This document shows, in pieces, positions 33,970 to 42,932 of a stretch of 59,382 bases of DNA. The stretch spans positions 1 to 59,382 of the forward strand of contig NZ_JANKBZ010000049.1 in the NCBI RefSeq assembly GCF_024623785.1. The letters are read 5' to 3'. Origin of the DNA: Archangium lipolyticum (GTDB lineage: Bacteria; Myxococcota; Myxococcia; Myxococcales; Myxococcaceae). The position numbers and the translations under genes are program-made. The notes below the pieces were generated by a model. It did not search any database. It saw only the letters and a list, made by a program, of their open reading frames with translations, and had not been told where the DNA came from. Each line of letters begins with the position of its first letter. Positions within the stretch are counted from its first letter, which is position 1.

Positions 33970-35544
33970 ATGCTGTTGGACCGCTACGAAATCCTCTCCG
34001 AGCTGGGCCGAGGTGGGTTCGGAACCGTCTACAAGGCCCGGCAGCTCGCGACTGGCCAGTCCGTGGCCATCAAGGTTCTCCACGGACTCCGCGGACTGGG
34101 CGATGAGGACCAGCAGCGGCACATCGCCCGCTTCCAACGGGAGATGAGGCTGTGCGGCCAGCTCCACCACCCCAACATCGTCCGGTTGATCGACTCTGGC
34201 GTCCTGGACGATGGGCGTGTCTACACCGCGTTCGAGTACGTTCCTGGTCAGACCCTCGCGAAGCTCCTGGCGGAGGGCGGTGCGCTGGCGCCCACCGAGG
34301 CGCGGCACCTCATGTTGCAAACCCTCGACGCCTTGAGCTGCGCGCACTCCATCGGAGTGGTCCATCGGGATCTCAAGCCCCATAACATCATGGTGGTCGC
34401 CACGGGCGCGCGACGGAACGCGTTGGTGCTCGACTTCGGGCTCGCCACCCTGGTGGACGACTCCCAGTTCAAGAAGAACTACGCGACGCTCACCGGTGCG
34501 CATGAGGTCCTCGGCACCCCGGCCTACTCGGCCCCCGAACAGCTCCGGGGATTGGCCGCGACCCCCTCCTCCGATCTCTTCTCCTGGGCGCTGGTGTTCC
34601 TGGAATGTCTCACCGGGGTGCGGCCAGTCCGTGGCCGCACGATGCAGGAGATCATCTTCCAGCAGCTCGGCCCCCATCCCATCCCGATGCCCTCCGCGCT
34701 CCGGGCCCATCCGCTCGGCCGAATCCTGGCACGGCTGTTGTCGAAGGACCCCGAAGCGCGGCAGGTGAAGAGCGGCAAGCTCCTACGCGAGATCGACGCC
34801 TGCGATCTCAAGGGCCTGCAGCTCCCGGTGGCGGTGCCCGAGCGGGCCTCGACGGGTCCCGAGCAGAAGGACCAGCCCTCCGAGGAAAAGGACGTCTCCA
34901 CCCACACGGCCATGCCCCAGGTGGGGTTGACGGCGCCAAAACCGGTGGAGGGTGCACACTCCCCCCAGTTGGAAGACAAACGACATTGGCACACCGCCTT
35001 GTGCTGCACGCTCAACCTCACGCCCAAGTCGAAAGACGGGTTCGACCTGGAGGAGAGCGACGAATGCATACAGCTCGGGCAGCAGGTCTGCATCGAGGTC
35101 GGACGCTCGTTCTCCGGCAGCCTCGGTAGCATCCTCGGAGATCAAGTGCTCCTCTATTTCGGGCTTGAGGCCAGAGATCCCGAGCATGCACAGAACGCCG
35201 CCTATGCCGCCCTGGAGCTCATCCAGGAGCTTCGTCGGCGCAGTGCGCGGGCTCCCGCGCACAAGCGGGAGTCCCTGGAGGTGCGAGCGAGCCTCCACAG
35301 TGGCCCGACCGTGGCGCACCGCGCCGGCCTGTTGGGCACGGTGCCAAGGATCGCGGCGCAGCTCAGCACCCGTGCACCGCCGGGACGAATACTGGTGAGC
35401 GCGGACACGGCACAATTGCTTCGGGCCAGTTTCATCCTCGAGCTCGAGGGAGAGCACGGCCCCGCCTCTTCGTCATCGCAGACATTCTGGCTCAAGAGTC
35501 AGCAGGGGCACCGGGCGAACGAGCCCGTGAACGGCGGGCCCTGA
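33970..35544 (+). CDS. Ser/Thr protein kinase with degenerate cyclase-like C-terminus
   Basis: A 524-residue protein. Residues about 5-270 form a full kinase: LGRGGFGTVYKAR, AIKVLH lysine, catalytic Asp134 in HRDLKPHNIM, DFGLAT and APEQLRG. After a Pro/Glu-rich linker, residues about 340-510 align by eye with the class III cyclase-like domain of the next gene (ILGDQVLLYFGLEARDPEHAQNAAYAALELIQEL). The first metal-binding Asp of cyclases is replaced (ALCCTLN), so the domain is probably not catalytic. It lacks the NTPase and TPR region of its neighbour and looks like a shortened paralogue, 93 bp upstream and co-directional. Confidence 0.88.
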   Translation: MLLDRYEILSELGRGGFGTVYKARQLATGQSVAIKVLHGLRGLGDEDQQRHIARFQREMRLCGQLHHPNIVRLIDSGVLDDGRVYTAFEYVPGQTLAKLLAEGGALAPTEARHLMLQTLDALSCAHSIGVVHRDLKPHNIMVVATGARRNALVLDFGLATLVDDSQFKKNYATLTGAHEVLGTPAYSAPEQLRGLAATPSSDLFSWALVFLECLTGVRPVRGRTMQEIIFQQLGPHPIPMPSALRAHPLGRILARLLSKDPEARQVKSGKLLREIDACDLKGLQLPVAVPERASTGPEQKDQPSEEKDVSTHTAMPQVGLTAPKPVEGAHSPQLEDKRHWHTALCCTLNLTPKSKDGFDLEESDECIQLGQQVCIEVGRSFSGSLGSILGDQVLLYFGLEARDPEHAQNAAYAALELIQELRRRSARAPAHKRESLEVRASLHSGPTVAHRAGLLGTVPRIAAQLSTRAPPGRILVSADTAQLLRASFILELEGEHGPASSSSQTFWLKSQQGHRANEPVNGGP

Positions 35545-35637
35545 CAAGGTTCCCGCTCCATCCGGACGCGAGCCCGCCGTCGGGTTTTCAGCTCCCATGA
35601 AGGCAGCTATAGTCCGTGGCCCGTGCAAGGGAGCGCC

Positions 35638-38600
35638 ATGGATGAAGCGAAGAGGCAAGTGATTGCTGCTGCATTGAAAGAGCGTTACGAATTCCTATAC
35701 AAGTTGGGGGAAGGAAGCTTCGGAACGATCTTCAAGGCGCGCCAGCTTGCCACTGGTCAACCGGTGGCGCTCAAGGTCTTGCGCGTCGCGGAGGACGCCT
35801 CCGCGGAGGAAAGGGAGAAGCGCGTCGGGCGCTTCGAGCGCGAGATGCAGATTTGCGCCCGCATGCATCACCCCAACATCGTCCAGCTCATCGACTCGGG
35901 ACAGGCGGAGAAGGGGCTCGTCTACACCGTCTTCGAGTACGCGCCCGGCAAGAACCTGGCCCAGGTGCTCGAGGAAGAGGGGGGCCTGGAGCCGAACGAG
36001 GCGCGGCACCTCATGCTTCAGCTCCTGGATGCACTCGCCTGCGCTCACTCGATGGGCGTCATCCACCGGGACCTGAAGCCCGCCAACATCATGGTGGTAC
36101 CGACGGGCGCTCGCAGGAACGCGCTGGTGGTCGATTTCGGCATTGGTGTGCTCACCGGAGAGGACGCTCCTCATCCACACATCACCCCCACCAACGAGTC
36201 CATCGGTACACCCGCCTATGCCGCTCCCGAGCAACTCCGGGGCCTGCCACCGACGCCTCGCTCGGATCTGTACGCCTGGGGCCTCATCTTCCTGGAATGT
36301 CTGACGGGCAAGCGCGTCATGGAAGGGGCCTCCGCAGCGGAGGTCATCTACAAGCAGTTGTCCGCGGAGCCCATCCCCTTCCCCGAGACGCTGCTGGGGC
36401 ACCCGCTCGGAGACCTGCTCCGGCGGGCGACACAGAAGGAGCCCTCCGCTCGCGATGTCACCGCCAAGGAGCTGCTGCGGGAGCTCGAGGCCATCGACAT
36501 GAGCGGGCTGGCCAGCCGCTCCGGCTCGGTGGAGCGGCATCCGGCGCTGGGGGCGGACACCGCCACGTTGGAGCAGGCCAGTCCGCCACAGGACAGCCCT
36601 CCTCCTTCCGAGCGGCTCGTCCAGGGCGAGCGCCGGCAGATCACCGCCCTGTGCTGCAAGCTGGCCGCCTCGAGCGTTGCCGATGCGAACGTGGACTCGG
36701 AAGAGCAGGATCAACTCCTCGGAGCCCAGCAGGATGTCTGCGGCGACATCATCCGCCGCTTCGAGGGATTGGTGGCTGGCGCGCTCGGCGACACGATGCT
36801 GTTCTACTTCGGGTACCCGAAGGCACGGGAGAACGACGCGCAGCTCGCCGCCAAGGCCGCGCTGGAGATTTCAGCCGAGCTCGGGCGGCGTGCAGCGGAG
36901 ATCGAAGCGCAGCATCGGGTACGCATCGAGTTCCGCCTCGGGCTGCACACCGGCATGGTCGTCGCGCGGGAGCTGCGTGACTGGACGAGCTCGGGCTCCC
37001 CGTCGGGCTACGTCGTCGGAGCAACGCCCAAGGTCGCCACCCAGCTCTGCGAGCTGGTGCGGCCAGGAAACATCGCCGTCAGCGGTGAGACCGAGCGCTT
37101 GCTGCGCAAGCACTTCGTCCTCGAATCCCAGGGTCTCCATCCCCTCGACGGCGCGGACTCTCCCCTGGAGTTCCACCACCTCTACGAGGAGAACCACTCC
37201 AAGGGCTTGTCCGGGGTTCCCCTCGTCGGTAGGGACAAGGAGCTGGAGATTCTGCTCGAGCGCTGGCGCGCGGCCGCCGCCGGCATGGGACAGGGAGTAT
37301 TGATCAGCGGTGAGCCCGGTATTGGAAAGTCCCGGCTGGTCCGCGAGCTCCAGGTGAAGCTCGAGGGACAGGCCCACACCTGGCTGGAATGCCGTTGCAC
37401 GCATACCAGCACCAACAGTCCCTTCTACTCCATCGGTGGCCTCCTGAGCGGGTTGCTGGACTCGTCACGGGATGCGAGCGCGGAAGCCAAGGTGGGCAAG
37501 CTCGAGCAGATGCTCTCCCATTATGGATTCGAGCTCGCCGAGGCCATGCCGCTGTTCGCCCCCTTGTTGTCCCTGCCCTTGCCTCAGCGCTGGCCCGAGC
37601 TCGATGTCTCGGCCCAGAAGAGGCGGGAGCTGCTCCACGAGGCGATCCTGTCGCTGTTCTTCGAGATCGCTGAAAAGGCCCCGGTGACGCTGGTGATCGA
37701 GGACTTGCATTGGGCCGACTCCAGCACTCTGGAGTTGCTCGGGCAGTTCCTCGCCGAAGTCGGTTCGGCCCGGGTCCTTGCCCTCTTCACCACCCGGCCC
37801 GAGCTCACCCCTCCCTGGCTGGCCACGGTATTCCCGCTTCAGCTCGGACGCCTCGGACGGGCCGAAGTCGACCATCTGGCCCTGCAGCTCACCCACAACC
37901 GGCCACTTCCACCCGAGGTGCTCGAGCAGCTCTCGAACCGCACCGACGGCGTGCCGCTCTTCGTGGAGGAGCTCCTGCGAACCCTGACGGAGTCGGGTGT
38001 CCTCGTGGAGCGCAACGGCGCCTACATGCTCGAGCGCCCACTGTCCGACGTCTTCGTTCCGGCCAGTCTGCGCGACTCGCTCGTTTCACGGCTGGATCAC
38101 CTCGGCCGGAGCAAGGAGACGGCCCAGGTCGCCTCCGCCATCGGGCGGGAGTTCTCGGCCGAGCTGCTCCGGGCGGTGAGTCCCCTCGCCGAACCCACGC
38201 TGGAGGAGGATCTCCACAAGCTCATCTCGGCAGGACTCATCTACCGCAGGCGCCGGCTGAGGAGCTCCATGTATGTCTTCAAACATGCACTGATCCGGGA
38301 CGCGGCCTACGACACCATGCTCAAGCGCTCACGGCAACAAGTGCATGCGCGCATCGCCAGGGCCCTGGCGGAGCGATTCCCAGAGACCGTCTCGGAGCAC
38401 CCGGAGCTGCTCGCCCATCACCACGCGGCGGCGGATCAGAAACGGCAGGCGATCGACTACACGCGGCGGGCGGCGTTGAGTGCCCTCCAACGTGCGGCGA
38501 CCAGCCAGACCCTCGCCCATTGCCGGACGGCGATGGGCTGGTTGGATGCCATTGAAGATCCACGTGAGCGTGCCGGAACGGAGCTGGCCATCATCGGCGT

Positions 38601-39735
38601 CCTCGCGCCGGCGCTGATGACAGCCGAGGGCTACGCCGCCCCCAGTCTGGGCAATGCCTTCACGCGTGCGCGCTCGCTCTGCGAGTCACTGGAAAAGCCG
38701 CCGCAGCTCTTCCCGGTGCTGTGGGGACTGGGCGCCTTCTACGCGGTGCGGGCGGAGCACCGCACCGCCCTCGAACTCGGGACGGAGGTCCTGGAGATGG
38801 CCGAGAGGCAGGGGGATCCGGCGCTCTCCGTTCCCGCCCACCTCTTGAACGGCGGAACCCGGCTCTGGAGAGGAGAATTCAGCGCCTCCCGAACGCATCT
38901 CGAGGAAAGCATTCGCAAGCACGAGCCCGAAAAGCACGGAGCACTCGCGGATCTCTATTCCTACGAGCCTGGGATTTCGACCCGCTCCTATCTCGCGTTG
39001 ACCCTTTGGTTCCTCGGGTATCCGGAACAGGCGCTCGCATCCTCCCGTGAAGCCACCAGGCTCACCGCCGTGCTGAACCATTTTCACACCTCGGTCCATA
39101 CACTGGTTCGCTCCACGCAACTCCACCTGCTCCGGAGAGAAGGTGCGATCGCGCTGGAACAGGCCGAGCGCATCATCGCCACCTCGGTGGAGAAGGGCCT
39201 GGCGCTGTGGCATGCACAGGGCAGGATTCTGCGCGGCTGGGCGTTGCTCGAGAGCAACCGGGCGGAAGAGGGGATTGCCGACATGCTCGCGGGCATCGCC
39301 GGTTGGGCGGAGACGGGAGCGGAGGTGCATCGCGCGTGGTCGCTGACCGTGCTGGCGGACGCCTACCGGCAGGTGGGGCGTGCGCAGGAAGGACTGGCCG
39401 CGATCTCCGAGGCGCTCGAGGTGTGCCAGAAGAATCAGGATTGCATCTACGAGGCAGAGAGCCACCGGCTTCATGGGGAGTTGCTGCTGGCGCTCGCGGC
39501 TCCGGGAGCGGAGGCGCGAGCCGAGGAATGCTTCGCGAGAGCGCTGGAGCGCGCCCGCCAGCAGCAGGCCAGGGCCCTGGAGCTGCGAGCCGCGATGAGT
39601 GCTGCCCGCCTGTGGAAGCAACGCGGCGAGGAAGCCCGCGCCCGCCGCCTGCTGCAGGACGTGCTCGGGGCTTTCAGCGAGGGGCAGGATACGCGTGACC
39701 TGATGGAAGCGGCGGAACTGCTTCGCCAGCTGTGA
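35638..39735 (+). CDS. TOMM-system-type kinase/cyclase/ATPase fusion protein
   Basis: A 1365-residue protein with the layout of TOMM-system kinase/cyclase fusion proteins. The kinase (about 18-280) has LGEGSFGTIFKAR, Asp145 in HRDLKPANIM and DFGIGV. A cyclase-like domain (about 325-515) has GALGDTMLFYFGYPKA and RIEFRLGLHTGMVVARE, but the first metal Asp is Lys in ALCCKLA, so cyclase activity is doubtful. An AAA/STAND ATPase follows with Walker A SGEPGIGKSRLV (Lys564) and Walker B VTLVIEDLHWADSSTLELL. About 600 helical TPR-like residues close the protein. The ATG at 35638 has AAGGGAG upstream. Members of this family occur beside thiazole/oxazole-modified peptide clusters. Confidence 0.9.
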   Translation: MDEAKRQVIAAALKERYEFLYKLGEGSFGTIFKARQLATGQPVALKVLRVAEDASAEEREKRVGRFEREMQICARMHHPNIVQLIDSGQAEKGLVYTVFEYAPGKNLAQVLEEEGGLEPNEARHLMLQLLDALACAHSMGVIHRDLKPANIMVVPTGARRNALVVDFGIGVLTGEDAPHPHITPTNESIGTPAYAAPEQLRGLPPTPRSDLYAWGLIFLECLTGKRVMEGASAAEVIYKQLSAEPIPFPETLLGHPLGDLLRRATQKEPSARDVTAKELLRELEAIDMSGLASRSGSVERHPALGADTATLEQASPPQDSPPPSERLVQGERRQITALCCKLAASSVADANVDSEEQDQLLGAQQDVCGDIIRRFEGLVAGALGDTMLFYFGYPKARENDAQLAAKAALEISAELGRRAAEIEAQHRVRIEFRLGLHTGMVVARELRDWTSSGSPSGYVVGATPKVATQLCELVRPGNIAVSGETERLLRKHFVLESQGLHPLDGADSPLEFHHLYEENHSKGLSGVPLVGRDKELEILLERWRAAAAGMGQGVLISGEPGIGKSRLVRELQVKLEGQAHTWLECRCTHTSTNSPFYSIGGLLSGLLDSSRDASAEAKVGKLEQMLSHYGFELAEAMPLFAPLLSLPLPQRWPELDVSAQKRRELLHEAILSLFFEIAEKAPVTLVIEDLHWADSSTLELLGQFLAEVGSARVLALFTTRPELTPPWLATVFPLQLGRLGRAEVDHLALQLTHNRPLPPEVLEQLSNRTDGVPLFVEELLRTLTESGVLVERNGAYMLERPLSDVFVPASLRDSLVSRLDHLGRSKETAQVASAIGREFSAELLRAVSPLAEPTLEEDLHKLISAGLIYRRRRLRSSMYVFKHALIRDAAYDTMLKRSRQQVHARIARALAERFPETVSEHPELLAHHHAAADQKRQAIDYTRRAALSALQRAATSQTLAHCRTAMGWLDAIEDPRERAGTELAIIGVLAPALMTAEGYAAPSLGNAFTRARSLCESLEKPPQLFPVLWGLGAFYAVRAEHRTALELGTEVLEMAERQGDPALSVPAHLLNGGTRLWRGEFSASRTHLEESIRKHEPEKHGALADLYSYEPGISTRSYLALTLWFLGYPEQALASSREATRLTAVLNHFHTSVHTLVRSTQLHLLRREGAIALEQAERIIATSVEKGLALWHAQGRILRGWALLESNRAEEGIADMLAGIAGWAETGAEVHRAWSLTVLADAYRQVGRAQEGLAAISEALEVCQKNQDCIYEAESHRLHGELLLALAAPGAEARAEECFARALERARQQQARALELRAAMSAARLWKQRGEEARARRLLQDVLGAFSEGQDTRDLMEAAELLRQL

Positions 39736-39754
39736 GCACCGCCCGGAGGCCGCT

Positions 39755-39783
39755 CCGCGAGCCGCCGCGAACGCGGCTCGCGG
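39755..39783 (+). terminator. Strong hairpin between convergent genes
   Basis: An 11-bp perfect stem (CCGCGAGCCGC and GCGGCTCGCGG) with a 7-nt loop lies 20 bp after the stop of the kinase/cyclase gene and 38 bp from the converging operon end. No T-run follows, so it may rely on Rho or act on both strands. Confidence 0.6.
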
Positions 39784-39820
39784 AAAGGCGCTCCTCGCGC
39801 CTCCGGCGGGCTTGCCGGAC

Positions 39821-41173
39821 CTACTTGCTCAACTGTGACCACCCCAGGACGTCATCTGCCAGAAAACTAAAATCCCTGCTCTTGCTCTTGTCATGGCACC
39901 CGAGGCAGCTCGAAGCTGCCTTCTGGGGGGGAACCATGTACGCCTCGAGCACGGTATTTCGCAGCTCATCCGGGCTCGGCGTGCTCGAAGTCAGATTCTG
40001 GGTGCCAACGAGCTCATAATATTGCCAGACCGACTTCTGGGTCCTGAGCCAGCTCTGGACCTCCTGATTGAGGGCCTGCGTGTCGGCGTCGATGGGAGTC
40101 GTCCGGGTGAGCTGCACCGGGGTGCCATTCGATGGAACGTTCTCCACACAGTGAGTGCACGCTGGATTGAAGAAGGACCACGTCCTCCCACCGCCAACCG
40201 CTGACTGGTCGGGAGCGTTGTCGACGTGTTCGAAGGTCATCGCAATCCAATCCCGGGTCTTCACCTTCGGCATGACGTGCATGGCGACCAGTCCGAGATT
40301 CACGACCTGCTCCGAATCCCTGGAGGGCAGGCGGACATTCTCCACCATGAAGAAGCGCTTGCTGTCATCGACCTTCGGGTCCAGGACCTTCCAGGCCAGC
40401 TTGAGTTCGACCGCGGGAGCCCGGTCGTACTGATCCCCCCCTCGCAGGCACTGTCCAGCTCGAAAAGTGATCGGCGGCAGCAGCGTCGACTCCCAGTACG
40501 TCTTGAGCTGCTCGGCCACGACAGGGTTGGCCCGGGACTCGAAGTAGACATACTGGCCGTTCTGAGCGATGAGAGGATCCGTCGCGTCGGTGCCCGTCTC
40601 GCCCGGGAGATCCGTCTCCAGACAGTTCCCTTCACAACGCCAGTTCCGGTTGGGATCCGGTGAAAACTTGTTCGGCAGCTCGTCCTTCCTGGCCCAGGAG
40701 GACCAGACGGGAACATAGACATTGCTGTCCGGGAGGCTCTGGTTGGGGCCGCCATCACCCGAACCTTGCGGCCAGTTCATCGCCAGGAAGGTATCCCAGG
40801 CGTAGATATCCATCATCCGCCGCGCCCACCTTGGGTCCTTCTCCGCCATGTCGAGCAGTGCCGTCCTATGAGCCGCGGCCGCCTCTGACTCCGCATTGAT
40901 CCACCGGCAATACCAGCTCTGCGCCAGGAACGAGAGGTCCAGAAACTGGCGAGACCCTTCGAAGGTCGGCAGACGCTCCGAGCCCACCCGTTCGCTCGCC
41001 GTGGAAAGGGCCACGGCCGACGAAGCCGTCGAGCTCACGGGGAGGGTCGGCTCACTCGGCCTGGTTGCCTTCGTCACACAACCCATACCGGGCAGGAGAA
41101 TGAGCGCGCAGCCAGAAATGAGCAGGTGTGGACGCCTCGCGCGGATGGCCGGGGGACGAAATGGAATGCGCAT
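39821..41173 (-). CDS. Lipoprotein with C-terminal CxxCH heme motif
   Basis: A 450-residue exported protein. The N-terminus (RPHLLISGCALILLPGMGC) is a lipoprotein signal with Cys at the lipobox. Most of the protein is a Trp-rich beta/alpha domain (SWYCRWINAES, YAWDTFLAMNWPQG). Near the end it has CTHC and then CLGCH in AASSCLGCHDKSKSRDFSFL, a c-type heme attachment site with downstream context seen in exported multidomain cytochrome-like proteins. It is the third gene of a tight operon, starting 6 bp after the 379-residue gene. It may be the redox component of that system. No close functional relative is known to me. Confidence 0.8.
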   Translation of the reverse strand: MRIPFRPPAIRARRPHLLISGCALILLPGMGCVTKATRPSEPTLPVSSTASSAVALSTASERVGSERLPTFEGSRQFLDLSFLAQSWYCRWINAESEAAAAHRTALLDMAEKDPRWARRMMDIYAWDTFLAMNWPQGSGDGGPNQSLPDSNVYVPVWSSWARKDELPNKFSPDPNRNWRCEGNCLETDLPGETGTDATDPLIAQNGQYVYFESRANPVVAEQLKTYWESTLLPPITFRAGQCLRGGDQYDRAPAVELKLAWKVLDPKVDDSKRFFMVENVRLPSRDSEQVVNLGLVAMHVMPKVKTRDWIAMTFEHVDNAPDQSAVGGGRTWSFFNPACTHCVENVPSNGTPVQLTRTTPIDADTQALNQEVQSWLRTQKSVWQYYELVGTQNLTSSTPSPDELRNTVLEAYMVPPQKAASSCLGCHDKSKSRDFSFLADDVLGWSQLSK

Positions 41174-41179
41174 ACGATG

Positions 41180-42319
41180 TTAGAACAGCGAGAAAGCGGG
41201 CCTGAAGCCGAGATAGGCCTTGGCCTCGACGGGGCGGTTGGGATGAAGGGAGACCTTGACGTCCAGCCAGCGGTGCATGCGCGCCACTTCGACCGAGCCT
41301 GGATATTGCACTCGAGCAGTTCCCGGCCACTGCGACAATGCGTCTCGCTTGTGCGGCGTGCAGAGTCCAGCCCCCACCAATCTCTCGAGGAGTGCGGTTC
41401 GCCGTGGATCTCTGTTGGAGGCTGCGGACAATTGGGGCTGAGAAAAGACGATGCCGGCATAGGCTGTCATTCGCTCATCGAACGCCAGATCGAAATAGAT
41501 CATCTCATCGATCGTCTCGTGTGAGCAGAACTCGTCCATCAGCCGGCTCAGCGCCTCGAAGGAGCCTGGCCAGCCGATTTCCCGCAGATAATCCGGGAAG
41601 ACGCGCGCCGGGATACAGCCATAGAGCTTGATGGCCACGGGTGTTCGCGCCAGCATTGCCGAGACGTGGATGATGCGTCCAGATGGCCGCGCCGCCTGGA
41701 GGCAGACGCTCAATCCCTGGGAGAGCTCGAGCGGGAGTGGAGCACCCAGTAGGATGTCGAACGAAGTCGCGAGCAACTCGCGCTGACGGCCGTCATCCTC
41801 CTTCGGAGCCACGGTGCCACCGCTTCGGCTCAGGTAATCGCGCTCCACACACATGTGGAAGCTGGGCCCAGGAGGGTGGCTGGTGGCATCATGCACGTGG
41901 TCGAATTCCAGCCAGACCATCGGCACCTCGGAGTGCAGCCGGGTGGCCGGATTCGCCCATTCTTTCAAGAAACGCTCGACCCCCGTCCACGAAGGCGCGC
42001 TACCTCCGGCCCGCCTCATCACGGTGGCGGAGTCATATGCGGCCTGGACGCACGCGGAGGTGAGGCTCGCCAGGAAATCCACGCGGGACTCGCCTTCAGC
42101 GAGACGGCACTCCAGGTAATAGGAAGAGAAAGGACCCGACACGTCTTGCAGGAATCGTCCGATTCCCACGGAGGTGGACGCATCGATCAACTCACGATGC
42201 AACCACTTGCCGGTCAAGGAGAATGACACATGTGCGGGCCAGGATTGCGTGGCCGTCTGCAGCTGTCGGTCGCGCTCGCCCATCTGACTCGAAACACCAT
42301 GCAACGATGAAGGGCTCAC
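41180..42319 (-). CDS. Unknown 379-residue protein coupled to the small peptide gene
   Basis: A soluble 379-residue protein. I recall unnamed bacterial proteins with the same pattern, often near short leader-like peptides, but I cannot name a family. Notable conserved-looking blocks are SEVPMVWLEFDHVHD, IIHVSAMLARTPVAIKLYG, FPDYLREIGWPGSFEAL, MIYFDLAFDERMTAYAGIVF, LVGAGLCTPHKRDALSQWPG and the terminal WLDVKVSLHPNRPVEAKAYLGF. The GTG start at 42319 overlaps the stop of the upstream peptide gene by four bases (GTGA), implying coupled translation; an internal ATG at 42283 is the alternative. A role in processing or binding the upstream peptide is inference. Confidence 0.75.
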   Translation of the reverse strand: MSPSSLHGVSSQMGERDRQLQTATQSWPAHVSFSLTGKWLHRELIDASTSVGIGRFLQDVSGPFSSYYLECRLAEGESRVDFLASLTSACVQAAYDSATVMRRAGGSAPSWTGVERFLKEWANPATRLHSEVPMVWLEFDHVHDATSHPPGPSFHMCVERDYLSRSGGTVAPKEDDGRQRELLATSFDILLGAPLPLELSQGLSVCLQAARPSGRIIHVSAMLARTPVAIKLYGCIPARVFPDYLREIGWPGSFEALSRLMDEFCSHETIDEMIYFDLAFDERMTAYAGIVFSQPQLSAASNRDPRRTALLERLVGAGLCTPHKRDALSQWPGTARVQYPGSVEVARMHRWLDVKVSLHPNRPVEAKAYLGFRPAFSLF

Positions 42320-42582
42320 CAGAAGGTGTTCCGCTCTCCGTGCAGTTCATCACCCAGTGCATTGAGGATGGGCGTCCAGGCCTCCCGATTACCGCTGGTG
42401 GTGCTGGTCTCTTCCTTGCCCAGCGTGTTGATGGCCTCCAGCAACGTCGGGTCAGTGATTCCGAAGCTACGCGCGGCTTGGATTGGATCATCGTGGAAGG
42501 CCGGGCGGGTCTTCTTGTCGTCGTACATGACGTTGTACAAGAAAGAGAGCAACGACTTGGGTTGCGCATTCGAATCATCCAT
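42316..42582 (-). CDS. 88-residue LigA/Nif11-like peptide (possible RiPP precursor)
   Basis: A small acidic protein. The first 55 residues form a helical segment (SLLSFLYNVMYDDKKTRPAFHDDP, AARSFGITDPTLLEAI). This resembles the LigA/Nif11-like domain used as leader in several ribosomal peptide families. The remaining 30 residues (ending GDELHGERNTFW) are hydrophilic, contain no Cys and only a few Ser/Thr. AAAGGAG lies 7 bp before the ATG at 42582, and a good promoter lies just upstream. The codon use is less GC-biased than its neighbours, suggesting horizontal origin. It could be a modified peptide, a leader-only carrier, or a small partner protein of the next gene. Confidence 0.75.
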   Translation of the reverse strand: MDDSNAQPKSLLSFLYNVMYDDKKTRPAFHDDPIQAARSFGITDPTLLEAINTLGKEETSTTSGNREAWTPILNALGDELHGERNTFW

Positions 42583-42613
42583 GACGTCTCCTTTTAATAA
42601 AAATTGAAAAAAC

Positions 42614-42641
42614 ATTAACCCGGTCACATTCAGACTGTCAA
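42614..42641 (-). promoter_or_regulatory. Sigma70-type promoter for the 88-aa peptide operon
   Basis: On the minus strand TTGACA (42641-42636) is followed by a 16-bp spacer and GTTAAT (42619-42614), within an AT-rich stretch that includes a T-run. The predicted leader of about 25 nt leads straight to AAAGGAG and the ATG at 42582. Confidence 0.55.
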
Positions 42642-42932
42642 GAGCACGGAGACCGGCATAATCAATGGCATTGGCGAGAAGCCGCAAAGAGAGAATATTT
42701 CTGGAATTCCGTGCAATGACAGGCGCTTCGTGAGGAAGCGCTCGTCAGAGTATGGCCCCACCCAGCCAGGGTTCCACCGGTACCGGGCTTTCGGACGCTT
42801 GACCAGCAACTCGGCGACACATTTCCGGGAAAGCCTTCCGGAGCGGACAGCCAGTGAGCAGCCGGGCAGGCGAAGAGCTCCGATGCGAGAAGTGTCGGCC
42901 CGCCGCGACTTCGCGGTTAGAGTCCGCCGCCC

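Noticed and set aside
41180..42319. ABBA-type/cyanobactin prenyltransferase
   Set aside because: Length and the terminal lysine-containing strand prompted the idea, but I could not identify the conserved basic residues of that fold; left as unknown.
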